Source: an uncultured Bacilli bacterium (GTDB taxonomy: Bacteria > Bacillota_I > Bacilli_A > RF39 > UBA660). Taken from it: DNA of 32,863 nucleotides. Of the stretch, positions 1 through 9,160 are shown piece after piece (the stretch's first letter is position 1; the number at the start of each line of letters is the position of its first letter). The notes under the pieces are model-generated. The model was given only the letters and a program-made list of their open reading frames with translations, searched no databases and was not told where the DNA came from. Location: positions 1 to 32,863 of the forward strand of contig CANQFG010000007.1 of the NCBI GenBank assembly GCA_947598395.1, in the 5' to 3' direction. The position numbers and the translations under genes are program-made.

Positions 1-1005
1 GCATTAAAACAAGCCCATTCAATCGAAATAATATTTGACACAACTAATACCACTGAAGAATCAGGAGTATCATGTGCAACGCCGATGGAAAGTGGCAATA
101 TAGGTTCGTGTTCTAATGGGGAGTATATGACCCATCCAGCATTTATTTCATTTGATGTTGATGGTTTTTGGGTAGGCAAATTTGAAACTGGTTATAAAAA
201 TGCAACAAATGCATCACAAGCTCAAGTAAATAGCAATGATTCCACTAAAATAATCATAAAACCTGATGCCTTTTCCTGGCGATCAAACATAATAAAGAAT
301 ATGTTTGAAGCAGCATATAACTACGAACGAGACTTAGATTCGCATATGATGAAGAATACAGAATGGGGAGCAGTTGCCTATTTAAGCCATTCTAAATATG
401 GAATAAATTATGAGGTAAATATCAATAATAATAATGCATATAAAACGGGGTATAGTTCCATTCCGGATAATTATCAAGGAACGTATAAAGGAACATCAGG
501 GGATGGGGAAAAGTATAATACGGCTTGGAATATAGAAAATGGATATCGAGCAAGTACGACTGGTAATATTACAGGAATTTATGACATGAGCGGTGGAGCA
601 TCGGAATATATGGCAGCACATCGATCTGGGTCTTACGGAAGCGGAAGTGGATTTAGCAAAGTAACTTTAGAAGATAAATATGCTGCTGCTTATTATGATT
701 CTTATAGTTCTTCAAGTACTGTATCTACCAATCAGTATATGATACTTGGCGATGCCACGGGAGAAATGGGACCATTCAAATTTTTTAGAGATGATGATAA
801 TGTTGAGCGTTATCATGGTAGCTGGTATGGTGATAATTGTTACTTCGTTGAGTCATCGTATCCTTGGTTTCCTCGAGGAGGAAATAATGCAGGTGGTCTT
901 ATTTCTGGACAATTTAGCTTTGGTAGAGGCTCTGGTGGTGTTGACGCTGGTATTGGTTTTCGCCTCGTCCTTGCTGAAGAAAATAAACATCCAACAACTG
1001 AATAA
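1..1005 (+). CDS. Surface protein with FGE-sulfatase/C-type-lectin-like C-terminal domain (5' truncated by window edge)
   Basis: Frame 1 is open from base 1 (ALKQAHSIEIIFDTTNT...) into the 85..1005 ORF. Motifs TEWGAVAYLSHSKYG, GIYDMSGGASEYM and C-terminal RGGNNAGG...GIGFRLVL are typical of FGE/SUMF1-like folds. Confidence 0.75.
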   Translation, partial: ALKQAHSIEIIFDTTNTTEESGVSCATPMESGNIGSCSNGEYMTHPAFISFDVDGFWVGKFETGYKNATNASQAQVNSNDSTKIIIKPDAFSWRSNIIKNMFEAAYNYERDLDSHMMKNTEWGAVAYLSHSKYGINYEVNINNNNAYKTGYSSIPDNYQGTYKGTSGDGEKYNTAWNIENGYRASTTGNITGIYDMSGGASEYMAAHRSGSYGSGSGFSKVTLEDKYAAAYYDSYSSSSTVSTNQYMILGDATGEMGPFKFFRDDDNVERYHGSWYGDNCYFVESSYPWFPRGGNNAGGLISGQFSFGRGSGGVDAGIGFRLVLAEENKHPTTE

Positions 1006-1012
1006 ATTCATT

Positions 1013-1041
1013 TTGCGCCTACCTTTCGGCGCTTTTATAAT
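1013..1041 (+). promoter_or_regulatory. Candidate sigma-A promoter overlapping the terminator
   Basis: TTGCGC (1013-1018), 17-bp spacer, TATAAT (1036-1041). Predicted start falls on the G9 tract at 1048. Confidence 0.5.
1015..1036 (+). terminator. Intrinsic terminator after the FGE-like CDS
   Basis: GCGCC-TACCTTTC-GGCGC followed by TTTT, 10 nt after the stop codon. Confidence 0.6.
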
Positions 1042-1047
1042 GCAACT

Positions 1048-1056
1048 GGGGGGGGG
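1048..1056 (+). repeat. G9 homopolymer at predicted transcription start
   Basis: Direct reading: caact-GGGGGGGGG-tgcgat. Confidence 0.9.
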
Positions 1057-1093
1057 TGCGATACATTGAAGATAGAGAAAAAATAGGAGCAAA

Positions 1094-2227
1094 ATGAACA
1101 TGAAGAAAGTAATATTAGCTTTTATATTAGGACTATCTTTAAGTACGATAAGTGTTGTAGCTTTGAGTTTATGTAATGCTAAAGATATTGAATATAAATC
1201 AAGTGATACCAATTGGGATGTTGAAACCGTCGAAGATGCTTTGAATGAACTATATAGTGAAGACAATTGTAAATTATCCAATGAATTTTATGAATACTTA
1301 AAACAACCTTTCTTTTTTGCATATATAGGTAGTTCTCAACGCTTTTCAGTTCCTGTATCTGGCAACTACAAAATCGAATTATGGGGTGCCAGTGGTGGTG
1401 GAAGTAAAAATTTATATAGCTATACTAGTGGCATAATTTATTTAAATTCGCGTTTTACTTTGTATATATATGTAGGAGGTAAAGGTGCGGATACAAATGG
1501 TAGTGGAATCGGTGGCTATAATGGTGGAGGCAATACTAATCATTATAGTGGATATTGCGGACCTTCCGGAGGTGGAGCAACAGACGTGCGATTAGTTGGA
1601 GGGGAATGGGATAATTTTGATTCTTTAAAATCGCGAATTATGGTCGCTGCTGGTGGCGGCGGAGGGAATGATAATGATGAAACTTATGATTATTATGGTA
1701 ATAGTGGTAATGCCGGTGGTTTATATGGATATGATGGCACATTAAAAACTTATGAATATTATGCCGATGTTGGAAAAGGTGGAACTCAAACTAGTGGTGG
1801 GGCACAGGCATCTCAATATCCTGGATCAACTTCGGTATCAACCGCTGGCGGTTTTGGAATAGGCGGAATTGGGGGATCGAATAGAAGAGATACCCAAAAC
1901 GGTGGTGGCTGCGGAGGAGGAGGAGGCTACTATGGTGGATCTGGTGGTTCAGGTATTGTTATGGGTATCATGCCTAGTGGAGGTGGCTCATCATTTATCT
2001 CCGGTCATGATGGATGTGATGCGATATTAGAAGCTTCCACGGCAAGTAGTATCAAACATTCGGGTCAATCAGAACATTATTCCCATCTCGTTTTTAAAGA
2101 TACGGTTATGATCGATGCCGCAGGGTATCAATGGACGAGTGAAAGAGGCGAGATGGTTGGGGCTAAAATCCCGGAAATTGAAACCAATGGCAATGGATTA
2201 GCCAAGATAACTTATTTGGGTAGCTGA
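1094..2227 (+). CDS. Secreted glycine-rich protein (ALK/LTK glycine-rich-domain-like)
   Basis: AGGAG RBS, signal peptide MKKVILAFILGLSLSTISVVALS, then FFAYIGSSQRFSVPVSGNYKIELWGASGGG...YIYVGGKG...GGYNGGG...GGGATDVRL...SRIMVAAGGGGG, a pattern typical of the PF12810-like glycine-rich domain. Confidence 0.75.
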   Translation: MNMKKVILAFILGLSLSTISVVALSLCNAKDIEYKSSDTNWDVETVEDALNELYSEDNCKLSNEFYEYLKQPFFFAYIGSSQRFSVPVSGNYKIELWGASGGGSKNLYSYTSGIIYLNSRFTLYIYVGGKGADTNGSGIGGYNGGGNTNHYSGYCGPSGGGATDVRLVGGEWDNFDSLKSRIMVAAGGGGGNDNDETYDYYGNSGNAGGLYGYDGTLKTYEYYADVGKGGTQTSGGAQASQYPGSTSVSTAGGFGIGGIGGSNRRDTQNGGGCGGGGGYYGGSGGSGIVMGIMPSGGGSSFISGHDGCDAILEASTASSIKHSGQSEHYSHLVFKDTVMIDAAGYQWTSERGEMVGAKIPEIETNGNGLAKITYLGS

Positions 2228-2229
2228 TT

Positions 2230-2258
2230 TTGACATAAGACTTTCGTTTTGCTATAAT
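2230..2258 (+). promoter_or_regulatory. Consensus sigma-A promoter
   Basis: TTGACA (2230-2235), 17 bp, TATAAT (2253-2258) with extended -10 TGC. Confidence 0.85.
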
Positions 2259-2281
2259 AGGCCCTACAAAAGGGTGAGATT

Positions 2282-3133
2282 ATGAAAAAAGCAAATATCT
2301 TTAAATTTGGGGCCTTACTTTTATCGATACTAATATCGGGTGGGGTCATTGCTCATGAAATAAAGGATGATATCTCCGATAAAGAAAATATCTCTTATCA
2401 AGATAATCATGAGGGATCAATTGATCCTAACTTTAACGTTCAAGCTTTGGAAAATGATTATGAAACGGTATGTAATTTATATACGACGATGTTTGAACAA
2501 AGCAATACTTATGAGAATCCCTTAGAGGTCTATGCAGCTTATTATGTTGCCTTAGTCAATGGCTATTTATCGCGGAGCAATAACTTTAAATTCGAACAAA
2601 GTGATGTTCCTTATGATGTTGCAGGAATTGGCGTCGTCATTGGGCAAGCTAATGATTATGATGTCGCCTATAATTTATGTAATATTTTACGTAAATGTGG
2701 TCATGAGGCCGGTGTCGTTGCAGGCACTTTCTATGATGCTGCTACTGATAATGAAATATCCGAAAATTACCATGTCGTCTATAGTCGCGATGATGACTTT
2801 TTCTACCTCTTTGATCCGACGACTAATACGATATTCTTGCGCAATATCTTTGGCAAATATCGTTCGATCTATAATGGCGATATTCACTTTATTCCCAACG
2901 AAACTCTAACGGAACATGAAGGATATGCCACTTCAATCGAAGCCTTAAAGCATAATCATGCCGATGCTTTCTCACACTTCTTAACCGTCAAAACGCGCTT
3001 TGATAAATATCGGGATGCTGCTTTAGAGGAAATTGATGCCTACTGCGAATACGAAGAAGCATTTATCAAACCTTATCAAGATCAAATCTATGATGGCCTC
3101 AGCGGTCATAGTAAAGTCTATACAAATAATTAA
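2282..3133 (+). CDS. Secreted protein with possible transglutaminase-like fold
   Basis: Signal peptide; segment DVAYNLCNILRKCGHEAGVVAG ... NYHVVYSRDDDFFYLFDPTTN resembles the core of transglutaminase-like domains. Confidence 0.5.
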   Translation: MKKANIFKFGALLLSILISGGVIAHEIKDDISDKENISYQDNHEGSIDPNFNVQALENDYETVCNLYTTMFEQSNTYENPLEVYAAYYVALVNGYLSRSNNFKFEQSDVPYDVAGIGVVIGQANDYDVAYNLCNILRKCGHEAGVVAGTFYDAATDNEISENYHVVYSRDDDFFYLFDPTTNTIFLRNIFGKYRSIYNGDIHFIPNETLTEHEGYATSIEALKHNHADAFSHFLTVKTRFDKYRDAALEEIDAYCEYEEAFIKPYQDQIYDGLSGHSKVYTNN

Positions 3134-3134
3134 T

Positions 3135-3155
3135 AAGCCGATCAAGGCTTTTTTT
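3135..3155 (+). terminator. Intrinsic terminator
   Basis: AAGCC-GATCAA-GGCTT followed by a T-run. Confidence 0.75.
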
Positions 3156-3230
3156 ACTTTACATAAAAATTGTCTAAATTTATTAAAGTTATCTTTAAAT
3201 TATTATATAATTATAACAAGAGGTGAGGTT

Positions 3231-4313
3231 ATGCGCGTTATCATAACTGCTGGAGGAACCGGAGGACATATCTATCCCGCTTTGGCGATCGTCAATAAGA
3301 TTAAAGAGATGGAACCCAAGAGTGAAATTCTTTATATCGGCACTCATAATCGCATGGAAAAGGATATCGTCCCCAGCAAGGGAATCAAATATATTCCCTT
3401 AGAAATTTATGGTTTATCGACATCATTAAAGTTGATGGGACGAAATATTAAAAATGTGTTCTTAATTCAAGCTGCCGTCAAAAAGTGCCAAGCGATAATG
3501 GATGAATTCAAACCCGATATCGTCATTGGCGTCGGAGGCTATGTCACATATCCCGTCATCAAGGCCGCCCATCTTAAGGGCATCAAGACCTTTATTCACG
3601 AACAAAATAGCATTCCGGGCAAAGCCAATAAGGGCCTTTTAAAATATACGGATCTCGTCGGCATTAGCTTTGCCGATTCCAAGAAATACTTTGGCAATCA
3701 TCCGACGGTCTTGACCGGTAATCCTGTCAGTGAAAATGCTTTGAAGATCAAAAAGATTTCCAAGGAAAACTATGGTTTATCGAAGAATAAAAAAGCCGTC
3801 TTAATCTTCAATGGTTCGCTAGGTAGTAAGACGATGAATGATTTATTCTTATCATATTTAAAAGATATCAAAGATGAAGACTATGAAGTCTTATATATCA
3901 CGGGCAAGACTTTTTATGATACGTTTAAGAAAGAACGTTTTAGCCCCAATGTCCATATCGTCGATTATGTCGAAGATCTAAGTGGTTTGATGAAGGATAT
4001 GGATTGCATCGTCGCTCGGGCAGGAGCTAGTACCGTCGCCGAAATTACCGCTTTAAATATTCCAGCTATATTTATACCGAGTCCATATGTTGCCAATAAC
4101 CACCAATATTATAATGCCTTGAGTATCAAGGAAGCCAATGCTGGTCGCATGATCGAAGAGGATAAACTAACTAAAGAAGCTTTAAAGGAAAATATTCATG
4201 AATTACTTACCGATCAAGAATTGATCAAGACGATGAAAAAGAATCTCAAAGCTTTAAGTATTGATGATTCGGCCACGATAATTTATAATGAAATAAAGAA
4301 ATTAATCAATTAA
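3231..4313 (+). CDS. murG: UDP-N-acetylglucosamine--N-acetylmuramyl-(pentapeptide) pyrophosphoryl-undecaprenol N-acetylglucosamine transferase
   Basis: MRVIITAGGTGGHIYPALAIV, HEQNSIPGKANK, ARAGASTVAEI, IPSPYVANNHQYYNA; RBS gaggtgagg precedes the internal ATG at 3231. Confidence 0.95.
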   Translation: MRVIITAGGTGGHIYPALAIVNKIKEMEPKSEILYIGTHNRMEKDIVPSKGIKYIPLEIYGLSTSLKLMGRNIKNVFLIQAAVKKCQAIMDEFKPDIVIGVGGYVTYPVIKAAHLKGIKTFIHEQNSIPGKANKGLLKYTDLVGISFADSKKYFGNHPTVLTGNPVSENALKIKKISKENYGLSKNKKAVLIFNGSLGSKTMNDLFLSYLKDIKDEDYEVLYITGKTFYDTFKKERFSPNVHIVDYVEDLSGLMKDMDCIVARAGASTVAEITALNIPAIFIPSPYVANNHQYYNALSIKEANAGRMIEEDKLTKEALKENIHELLTDQELIKTMKKNLKALSIDDSATIIYNEIKKLIN

Positions 4314-4334
4314 AAGAGATTAGGAAGGGATTAT

Positions 4335-5063
4335 ATGCCAACGAAAAAAGTTAAACGTAAACATTTAAATATTGCTCGTACATTAGTCCTTTTACTATTT
4401 CTATATCTCATCATCTGTCTTTGTCTATATGTCTACAAAGAGCCCGTACAACATATTCATATTACGGGTTCCAATCTCGTAAGTGATGCCGAAGTTATCG
4501 AGATTGCGGGTTTAAAAAATTATCCCTCATTTGTCTCAGTTCGGCCCCATAAGATGGCCAAAAAAATTGCCACATTGCCTTTGATAAGAGAGGCCCAAGT
4601 TAGCTATGGCTGGGATTTTACGATCAATATAGAACTTACAGATAATACGCCCCTCTTTTTGGTTAAGAATACGAATCAAGTATGTCTAGCCGATGGTACG
4701 CTTTTAGATACGCCGAGTGAATTTTATGGCTTACCGACGCTTTTAAATCAGACGCCCGATAAAATTATGAAAAATTTTGCCGCCGCTTTCGATGAAGTCG
4801 ATGCCGGTATCCGCTACCTCGTCAGTGAAATTCAATATACGCCGAGTTATAGTTCGGATAATAAAGTTATCGATGAAAATCGCTTCTTGCTTACGATGTC
4901 GGATAATAATACGATATATATAACGACGAAGAAATTAAATCTTATGAATAAATATTTGGATATTATCGCTTCATCCAATATTTCGGGAACGCTTTATTTA
5001 GATGGCGATAATGAAGGACGGGTCTTTAAAGCCTATCCACAAGAGGATAACGATGGAGAATAA
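4335..5063 (+). CDS. ftsQ: Cell division protein FtsQ/DivIB (POTRA)
   Basis: N-terminal TM helix, then POTRA-like VQHIHITGSNLVSDAEVIEIAGL...PLIREAQVSYGWDFTINIELTDNTPLFLV; follows murG. Confidence 0.8.
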   Translation: MPTKKVKRKHLNIARTLVLLLFLYLIICLCLYVYKEPVQHIHITGSNLVSDAEVIEIAGLKNYPSFVSVRPHKMAKKIATLPLIREAQVSYGWDFTINIELTDNTPLFLVKNTNQVCLADGTLLDTPSEFYGLPTLLNQTPDKIMKNFAAAFDEVDAGIRYLVSEIQYTPSYSSDNKVIDENRFLLTMSDNNTIYITTKKLNLMNKYLDIIASSNISGTLYLDGDNEGRVFKAYPQEDNDGE

Positions 5064-5664
5064 TGTTAAAATTAATTATGATCATGTGATGCAAGATATC
5101 ATTAGTTCTTTGACGGACCGCAAGAGGATTTTATTGCATAGTTGCTGTGGACCTTGTTCGAGTGCCTGCATTGAACGCCTAAAGGATTACTTTGATATTA
5201 CGGTCATCTATTATAACCCCAATATCGAACCCCTAGCAGAGTATCAGCATCGCAAGGAAGAACAGCTTCGGCTCTTAAATTTATGGCATATTCCTCATCT
5301 CGAAGTGCCATATAATAATGAAAGGTTTAACCAAATTACTAAAAATTTGGAGAGAGAAGTCGAAGGGGGACGAAGATGTGCCGTATGTATCGGTGAACGC
5401 TTAAAATATACGGCCTTAAAGGCGCGCGAAAATAAGTTCGATTATTTTACGACGACGCTCAGCGTCTCGCCCCATAAGAATAGCGAACTCATAAACACCA
5501 TCGGCCTATCATTAGCAAAGCATTATAACGTCGCTTATTTGCCAGCTGATTTTAAAAAACATGATGGCTTTAAGAAGAGCATTGAATATTCAAAAAAATA
5601 TCATTTATATCGCCAAGATTATTGTGGCTGTCGATATAGTAAGAAGGGAACATATGAAGAATAG
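5053..5664 (+). CDS. queH: Epoxyqueuosine reductase QueH
   Basis: ILLHSCCGPCSSACIERL, YYNPNIEPLAEYQHRKEEQ, CxxC-containing RRCAVCIGERL, DYCGCRYS. Confidence 0.9.
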   Translation: MENNVKINYDHVMQDIISSLTDRKRILLHSCCGPCSSACIERLKDYFDITVIYYNPNIEPLAEYQHRKEEQLRLLNLWHIPHLEVPYNNERFNQITKNLEREVEGGRRCAVCIGERLKYTALKARENKFDYFTTTLSVSPHKNSELINTIGLSLAKHYNVAYLPADFKKHDGFKKSIEYSKKYHLYRQDYCGCRYSKKGTYEE

Positions 5665-6148
5665 AGGATTTACATTAGTTGAAGTACTAGCAGTTATAAG
5701 TGTATTGGGAGTCGTAATGGTTTTAGCTTTGCCAACGTTGCTCAATATCTTTAATAAATCGAAGAGTAAATTGACGGAATTTGAAAGAAAGGAACTTATC
5801 GATTCGGCGCGAACTTATGTCGAAGAATTAGATATGGGAGCCGTCTCCTATATTGCCCCTAAGACCTTAACGGCCAATGGCAAGACCTATGAAGCCGGTG
5901 AGACCTTATCGACCTATGATTTGCGCGTCTATCTTATCGAAAATAAGTTGGAAATATCGGTCAAAGATCTCGTAAGTCAAAATTATTATGGCAGTGAGAC
6001 GGGCTGTAATTATGAGACGAATAAGGATAAATGTCGCATTCCCGAAACTTGTACGCTCGTCGTTTGGATCGATGGGGAAAAAGTGGAAAATGATCGATAC
6101 TATGTATCGTCAAGTTATAATGCCGATATTCAAAGAGGATGTGAATAG
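5654..6148 (+). CDS. Prepilin-type N-terminal methylation domain protein
   Basis: MKNRGFTLVEVLAVISVLGVVMVLALPTLLNIFNKSK is a class III (type IV) prepilin signal; starts 11 bp inside the end of queH. Confidence 0.85.
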   Translation: MKNRGFTLVEVLAVISVLGVVMVLALPTLLNIFNKSKSKLTEFERKELIDSARTYVEELDMGAVSYIAPKTLTANGKTYEAGETLSTYDLRVYLIENKLEISVKDLVSQNYYGSETGCNYETNKDKCRIPETCTLVVWIDGEKVENDRYYVSSSYNADIQRGCE

Positions 6149-6172
6149 ACGATTTTAAATCGTTTATTTTTT
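6149..6172 (+). terminator. Intrinsic terminator
   Basis: ACGATT-TTA-AATCGT followed by TTATTTTTT. Confidence 0.55.
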
Positions 6173-6208
6173 GTATGTAATGTATTATAATGTTTATGAG
6201 GTCATATT

Positions 6209-8143
6209 ATGAAGTATAATTATATGCGTTATTTTGTTATTAATTATAGCTATTTAGTTCTGTTTGAATTATTATTCAAAATTTTTGTCATGCAAACCTA
6301 TGATATTGGCTTTTTATATATCTTTATCTTTTCTTTGCCGATATCATTATCATTATGCTTTTTAGCGCATATGACGAAGAAGAGAGGAATCAATCGCCTA
6401 ATCAGTATCATTATCAATATCATCATCTTTTTTATCTTTGGAGCAGAGACGATCTATTATAGTTTTTATAAGACGATATGTGGTTTGAGTGCTCTCATGT
6501 ATGGTGGTCAAGTAATGGAATTTTATTCGGCAATTATCAATCATTTATTCGCCAATATTTTCCTCATTGGAAGTTATGCTATCCTCTTGATCATAATGCT
6601 TGTTTTGAGTATCAAAAAGTTTAGCTATGAACGGACGACACTAAGGGATAATGGCCCGGTTATTTTGGCCTCTCTTGCCTTAATCATTTCTTCTTTTGAG
6701 ATTATAACGCCGCATGATGAGAGCGCCAAATCCTTATTCTATGAGATGAACGATATCATGCAGACGACCAACCGCTTTGGGGCCATGTCCGCAATCTTAA
6801 GCGATGCCTATAAGACTTTGACGGGCTTCGAAGAGAATGTCGAATTTACTAGTAAACCGGCTTTTACCAAAGATGATGAGACGGAATATAACATGACTAA
6901 TATCGATTTCGATGACTTAATCGCGAAGGAAGACGATAATACGATTAAATCGATGCATGCCTATTTTTCGTCGATTATGCCTACGGAGCAAAATGAATAT
7001 ACGGGTCTCTTTGCCGGTAAAAATGTCATCTTTATGGTTGCCGAAGGCTTTTATCCGATTGCCGTCGATGAGGAGTTGACGCCAACCCTTTATAAATTGG
7101 TTAATTCGAGCTTTATCTTTAAAAATTATTATCAACCGATCTATAATTGTTCGACTTCCGATGGGGAATTTATCAGTTCCTTATCCATCTTGCCGGGTGT
7201 CGCCACTTGTTCGATGAAGAAGACGAGCGATGTTTATCTTCCTTATTCCTTGGGCAATATCATGAAAAATTATGGGTATGATACGTATGCCTTTCATGGA
7301 TGGACTTATACTTATTATGGTCGCGATCAAACATTGCCGAATTTAGGCTATACTTATTATGGCTATGATCGATATAAAAAGGGCTATAAATATGCCTTAA
7401 AGAATATTCACGATTCATGGCCGACGAGCGATGTCGATGTCATGAATGCCAGCTATGATATCTATCATAATAGCAAGAACTTTATCGCCTATTATATGAC
7501 GATATCGGGACACTTAGAATATAATTTTACGGGTGGCAATGCGATGTCTTTGAAGAATAAGGCTGCCGTTTCGGGGTTAGATGCCAACAATAATATCAAG
7601 GCTTATATCGCCTCGCAAATCGAATTCGATAAATCGCTTGCCATCTTACTCGATAATTTAAAGCGCGATGGCATCTTAGATGATACGGTTATCGTCATTA
7701 CGGCCGATCATTATCCCTATGGCCTAAGCGAACAAGATATTGCCTCGTATGTCGATTGGTTAAAAAATCCTAATTTTGATCTATATAAGAATAATTTAAT
7801 CATCTATAATTCGCAAATCGAAGATCAAGAGGTCATGAAATATACGTCATCACTCGATATCTTGCCAACTATTCTAAATTTATTGGGTGTCAAATTTGAT
7901 TCGCGCTTGCTCATTGGTCGGGATATATTCTCCGATGCCGCGGATTTAGTTATCTTTAATAATAAATCGTGGATTACCGATAAGGGACGCTACGACTATT
8001 TGAAGAAGAAGTTTGAACCATTTAATGGCGAAGAGGTGAGCAAGGAATATATAAGTGATATCAATGAGATCGTCAAACAAAAATTTCAAATGAGTAAGTT
8101 ATTGATATCGAAGGATTATTATCGATTAGTATTGGGAGGTTAA
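6209..8143 (+). CDS. LtaS-like sulfatase-family phosphoglycerol transferase
   Basis: Multiple N-terminal TM segments, then extracellular domain with KNVIFMVAEGF, CSTSDGEF (nucleophile Thr context), YYMTISGH, ITADHYPYGL. Confidence 0.85.
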   Translation: MKYNYMRYFVINYSYLVLFELLFKIFVMQTYDIGFLYIFIFSLPISLSLCFLAHMTKKRGINRLISIIINIIIFFIFGAETIYYSFYKTICGLSALMYGGQVMEFYSAIINHLFANIFLIGSYAILLIIMLVLSIKKFSYERTTLRDNGPVILASLALIISSFEIITPHDESAKSLFYEMNDIMQTTNRFGAMSAILSDAYKTLTGFEENVEFTSKPAFTKDDETEYNMTNIDFDDLIAKEDDNTIKSMHAYFSSIMPTEQNEYTGLFAGKNVIFMVAEGFYPIAVDEELTPTLYKLVNSSFIFKNYYQPIYNCSTSDGEFISSLSILPGVATCSMKKTSDVYLPYSLGNIMKNYGYDTYAFHGWTYTYYGRDQTLPNLGYTYYGYDRYKKGYKYALKNIHDSWPTSDVDVMNASYDIYHNSKNFIAYYMTISGHLEYNFTGGNAMSLKNKAAVSGLDANNNIKAYIASQIEFDKSLAILLDNLKRDGILDDTVIVITADHYPYGLSEQDIASYVDWLKNPNFDLYKNNLIIYNSQIEDQEVMKYTSSLDILPTILNLLGVKFDSRLLIGRDIFSDAADLVIFNNKSWITDKGRYDYLKKKFEPFNGEEVSKEYISDINEIVKQKFQMSKLLISKDYYRLVLGG

Positions 8144-8145
8144 TA

Positions 8146-9159
8146 ATGGGTTTACTTCAAAAATTTAAGGAAAAATTTCAGGCGAAGAAGGTCGAAATCG
8201 AAGAGACTAAAAAAACAAATTTGGAACCGGAAGCAGAGGAATTGCTTTTATATGATAAAGGTTTAGCTAAGACGCGAAGAGAGTTCGTCTCGGAATTGAG
8301 TCTTCTCGGCAAAAAGTTTCATCGCGTCAATGAAGAATATTATGATGAATTGGAAAGCCTACTTATCAAGGCCGACATCGGAGTCAATACGGTATTTAAG
8401 TTCATGGATCGCCTTCGGGACCGCGTAAGACATGAAAATATTGCGGAGACGAGTTATTTAAATGAAGTCATCGTCGATGAATTATTCACGATCTATGTCG
8501 AAGGGGAAAATTTAACCGATAAGATCAATTTGGCTTCTACGGGACCGACGGTTATCTTAATGGTCGGCGTCAATGGCGTGGGAAAGACGACGACGATTGG
8601 CAAGTTGGCCCATAAATATCGCGAAGAGGGCAAGAAGGTCATGTTAATTGCCGGCGATACTTTCCGGGCGGGAGCTGTTCCCCAATTGGAAGAGTGGGCT
8701 AAAAGAACGAATTCTTTATTTTATGGCAAGGAAAATACGGACCCCGCAGGAGTAATCTTCGATGGCCTAGTTAAAGCAAAAGCGGAAGATGTCGATATCG
8801 TCTTGATCGATACGGCCGGCCGCTTACAAAATAAAGTGAATTTGATGAATGAATTGGAAAAAATTAATAAAGTAATCGGGCGCCATATTCCCGATGCTCC
8901 GCACGAGACCCTCTTAGTTATCGATGCTTCGACGGGACAAAATGGCATAAGTCAAGCGGAGGCCTTTAAGGAGATTACCAATATTACGGGCATCGTTTTG
9001 ACTAAATTAGATGGCTCGGCTAAAGGGGGCATCGTCTTAGCTATCAAGGAAACTGTCGGCTTACCTGTCAAATTCATCGGCTTAGGCGAAGGGTTAACCG
9101 ATCTGCGCCCCTTTGATATTGAAGAATATATCTACGGATTATTTAAGGATATGATTTAA
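8146..9159 (+). CDS. ftsY: Signal recognition particle receptor FtsY
   Basis: NG-domain GTPase: GVNGVGKTTTIGKLA, GDTFRAGAVPQLEEWA, DTAGRLQ, TKLDGSAKGG. Confidence 0.97.
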   Translation: MGLLQKFKEKFQAKKVEIEETKKTNLEPEAEELLLYDKGLAKTRREFVSELSLLGKKFHRVNEEYYDELESLLIKADIGVNTVFKFMDRLRDRVRHENIAETSYLNEVIVDELFTIYVEGENLTDKINLASTGPTVILMVGVNGVGKTTTIGKLAHKYREEGKKVMLIAGDTFRAGAVPQLEEWAKRTNSLFYGKENTDPAGVIFDGLVKAKAEDVDIVLIDTAGRLQNKVNLMNELEKINKVIGRHIPDAPHETLLVIDASTGQNGISQAEAFKEITNITGIVLTKLDGSAKGGIVLAIKETVGLPVKFIGLGEGLTDLRPFDIEEYIYGLFKDMI

Positions 9160-9160
9160 G

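Noticed and set aside
746-1069. Out-of-frame ORF ending at the G9 tract (MQLGGGAIH)
   Set aside because: Most of it is a shadow of the FGE-like CDS. Its stop would move with tract length, but there is no RBS near 1040 and the predicted TSS is downstream of that ATG.
853-1281. Antisense ORF of 142 aa
   Set aside because: Lies opposite two well-supported CDSs and the promoter/terminator; composition reads as shadow ORF, no RBS or family motif.
8721-8948. Minus-strand ORF within ftsY
   Set aside because: Shadow ORF of a conserved gene.
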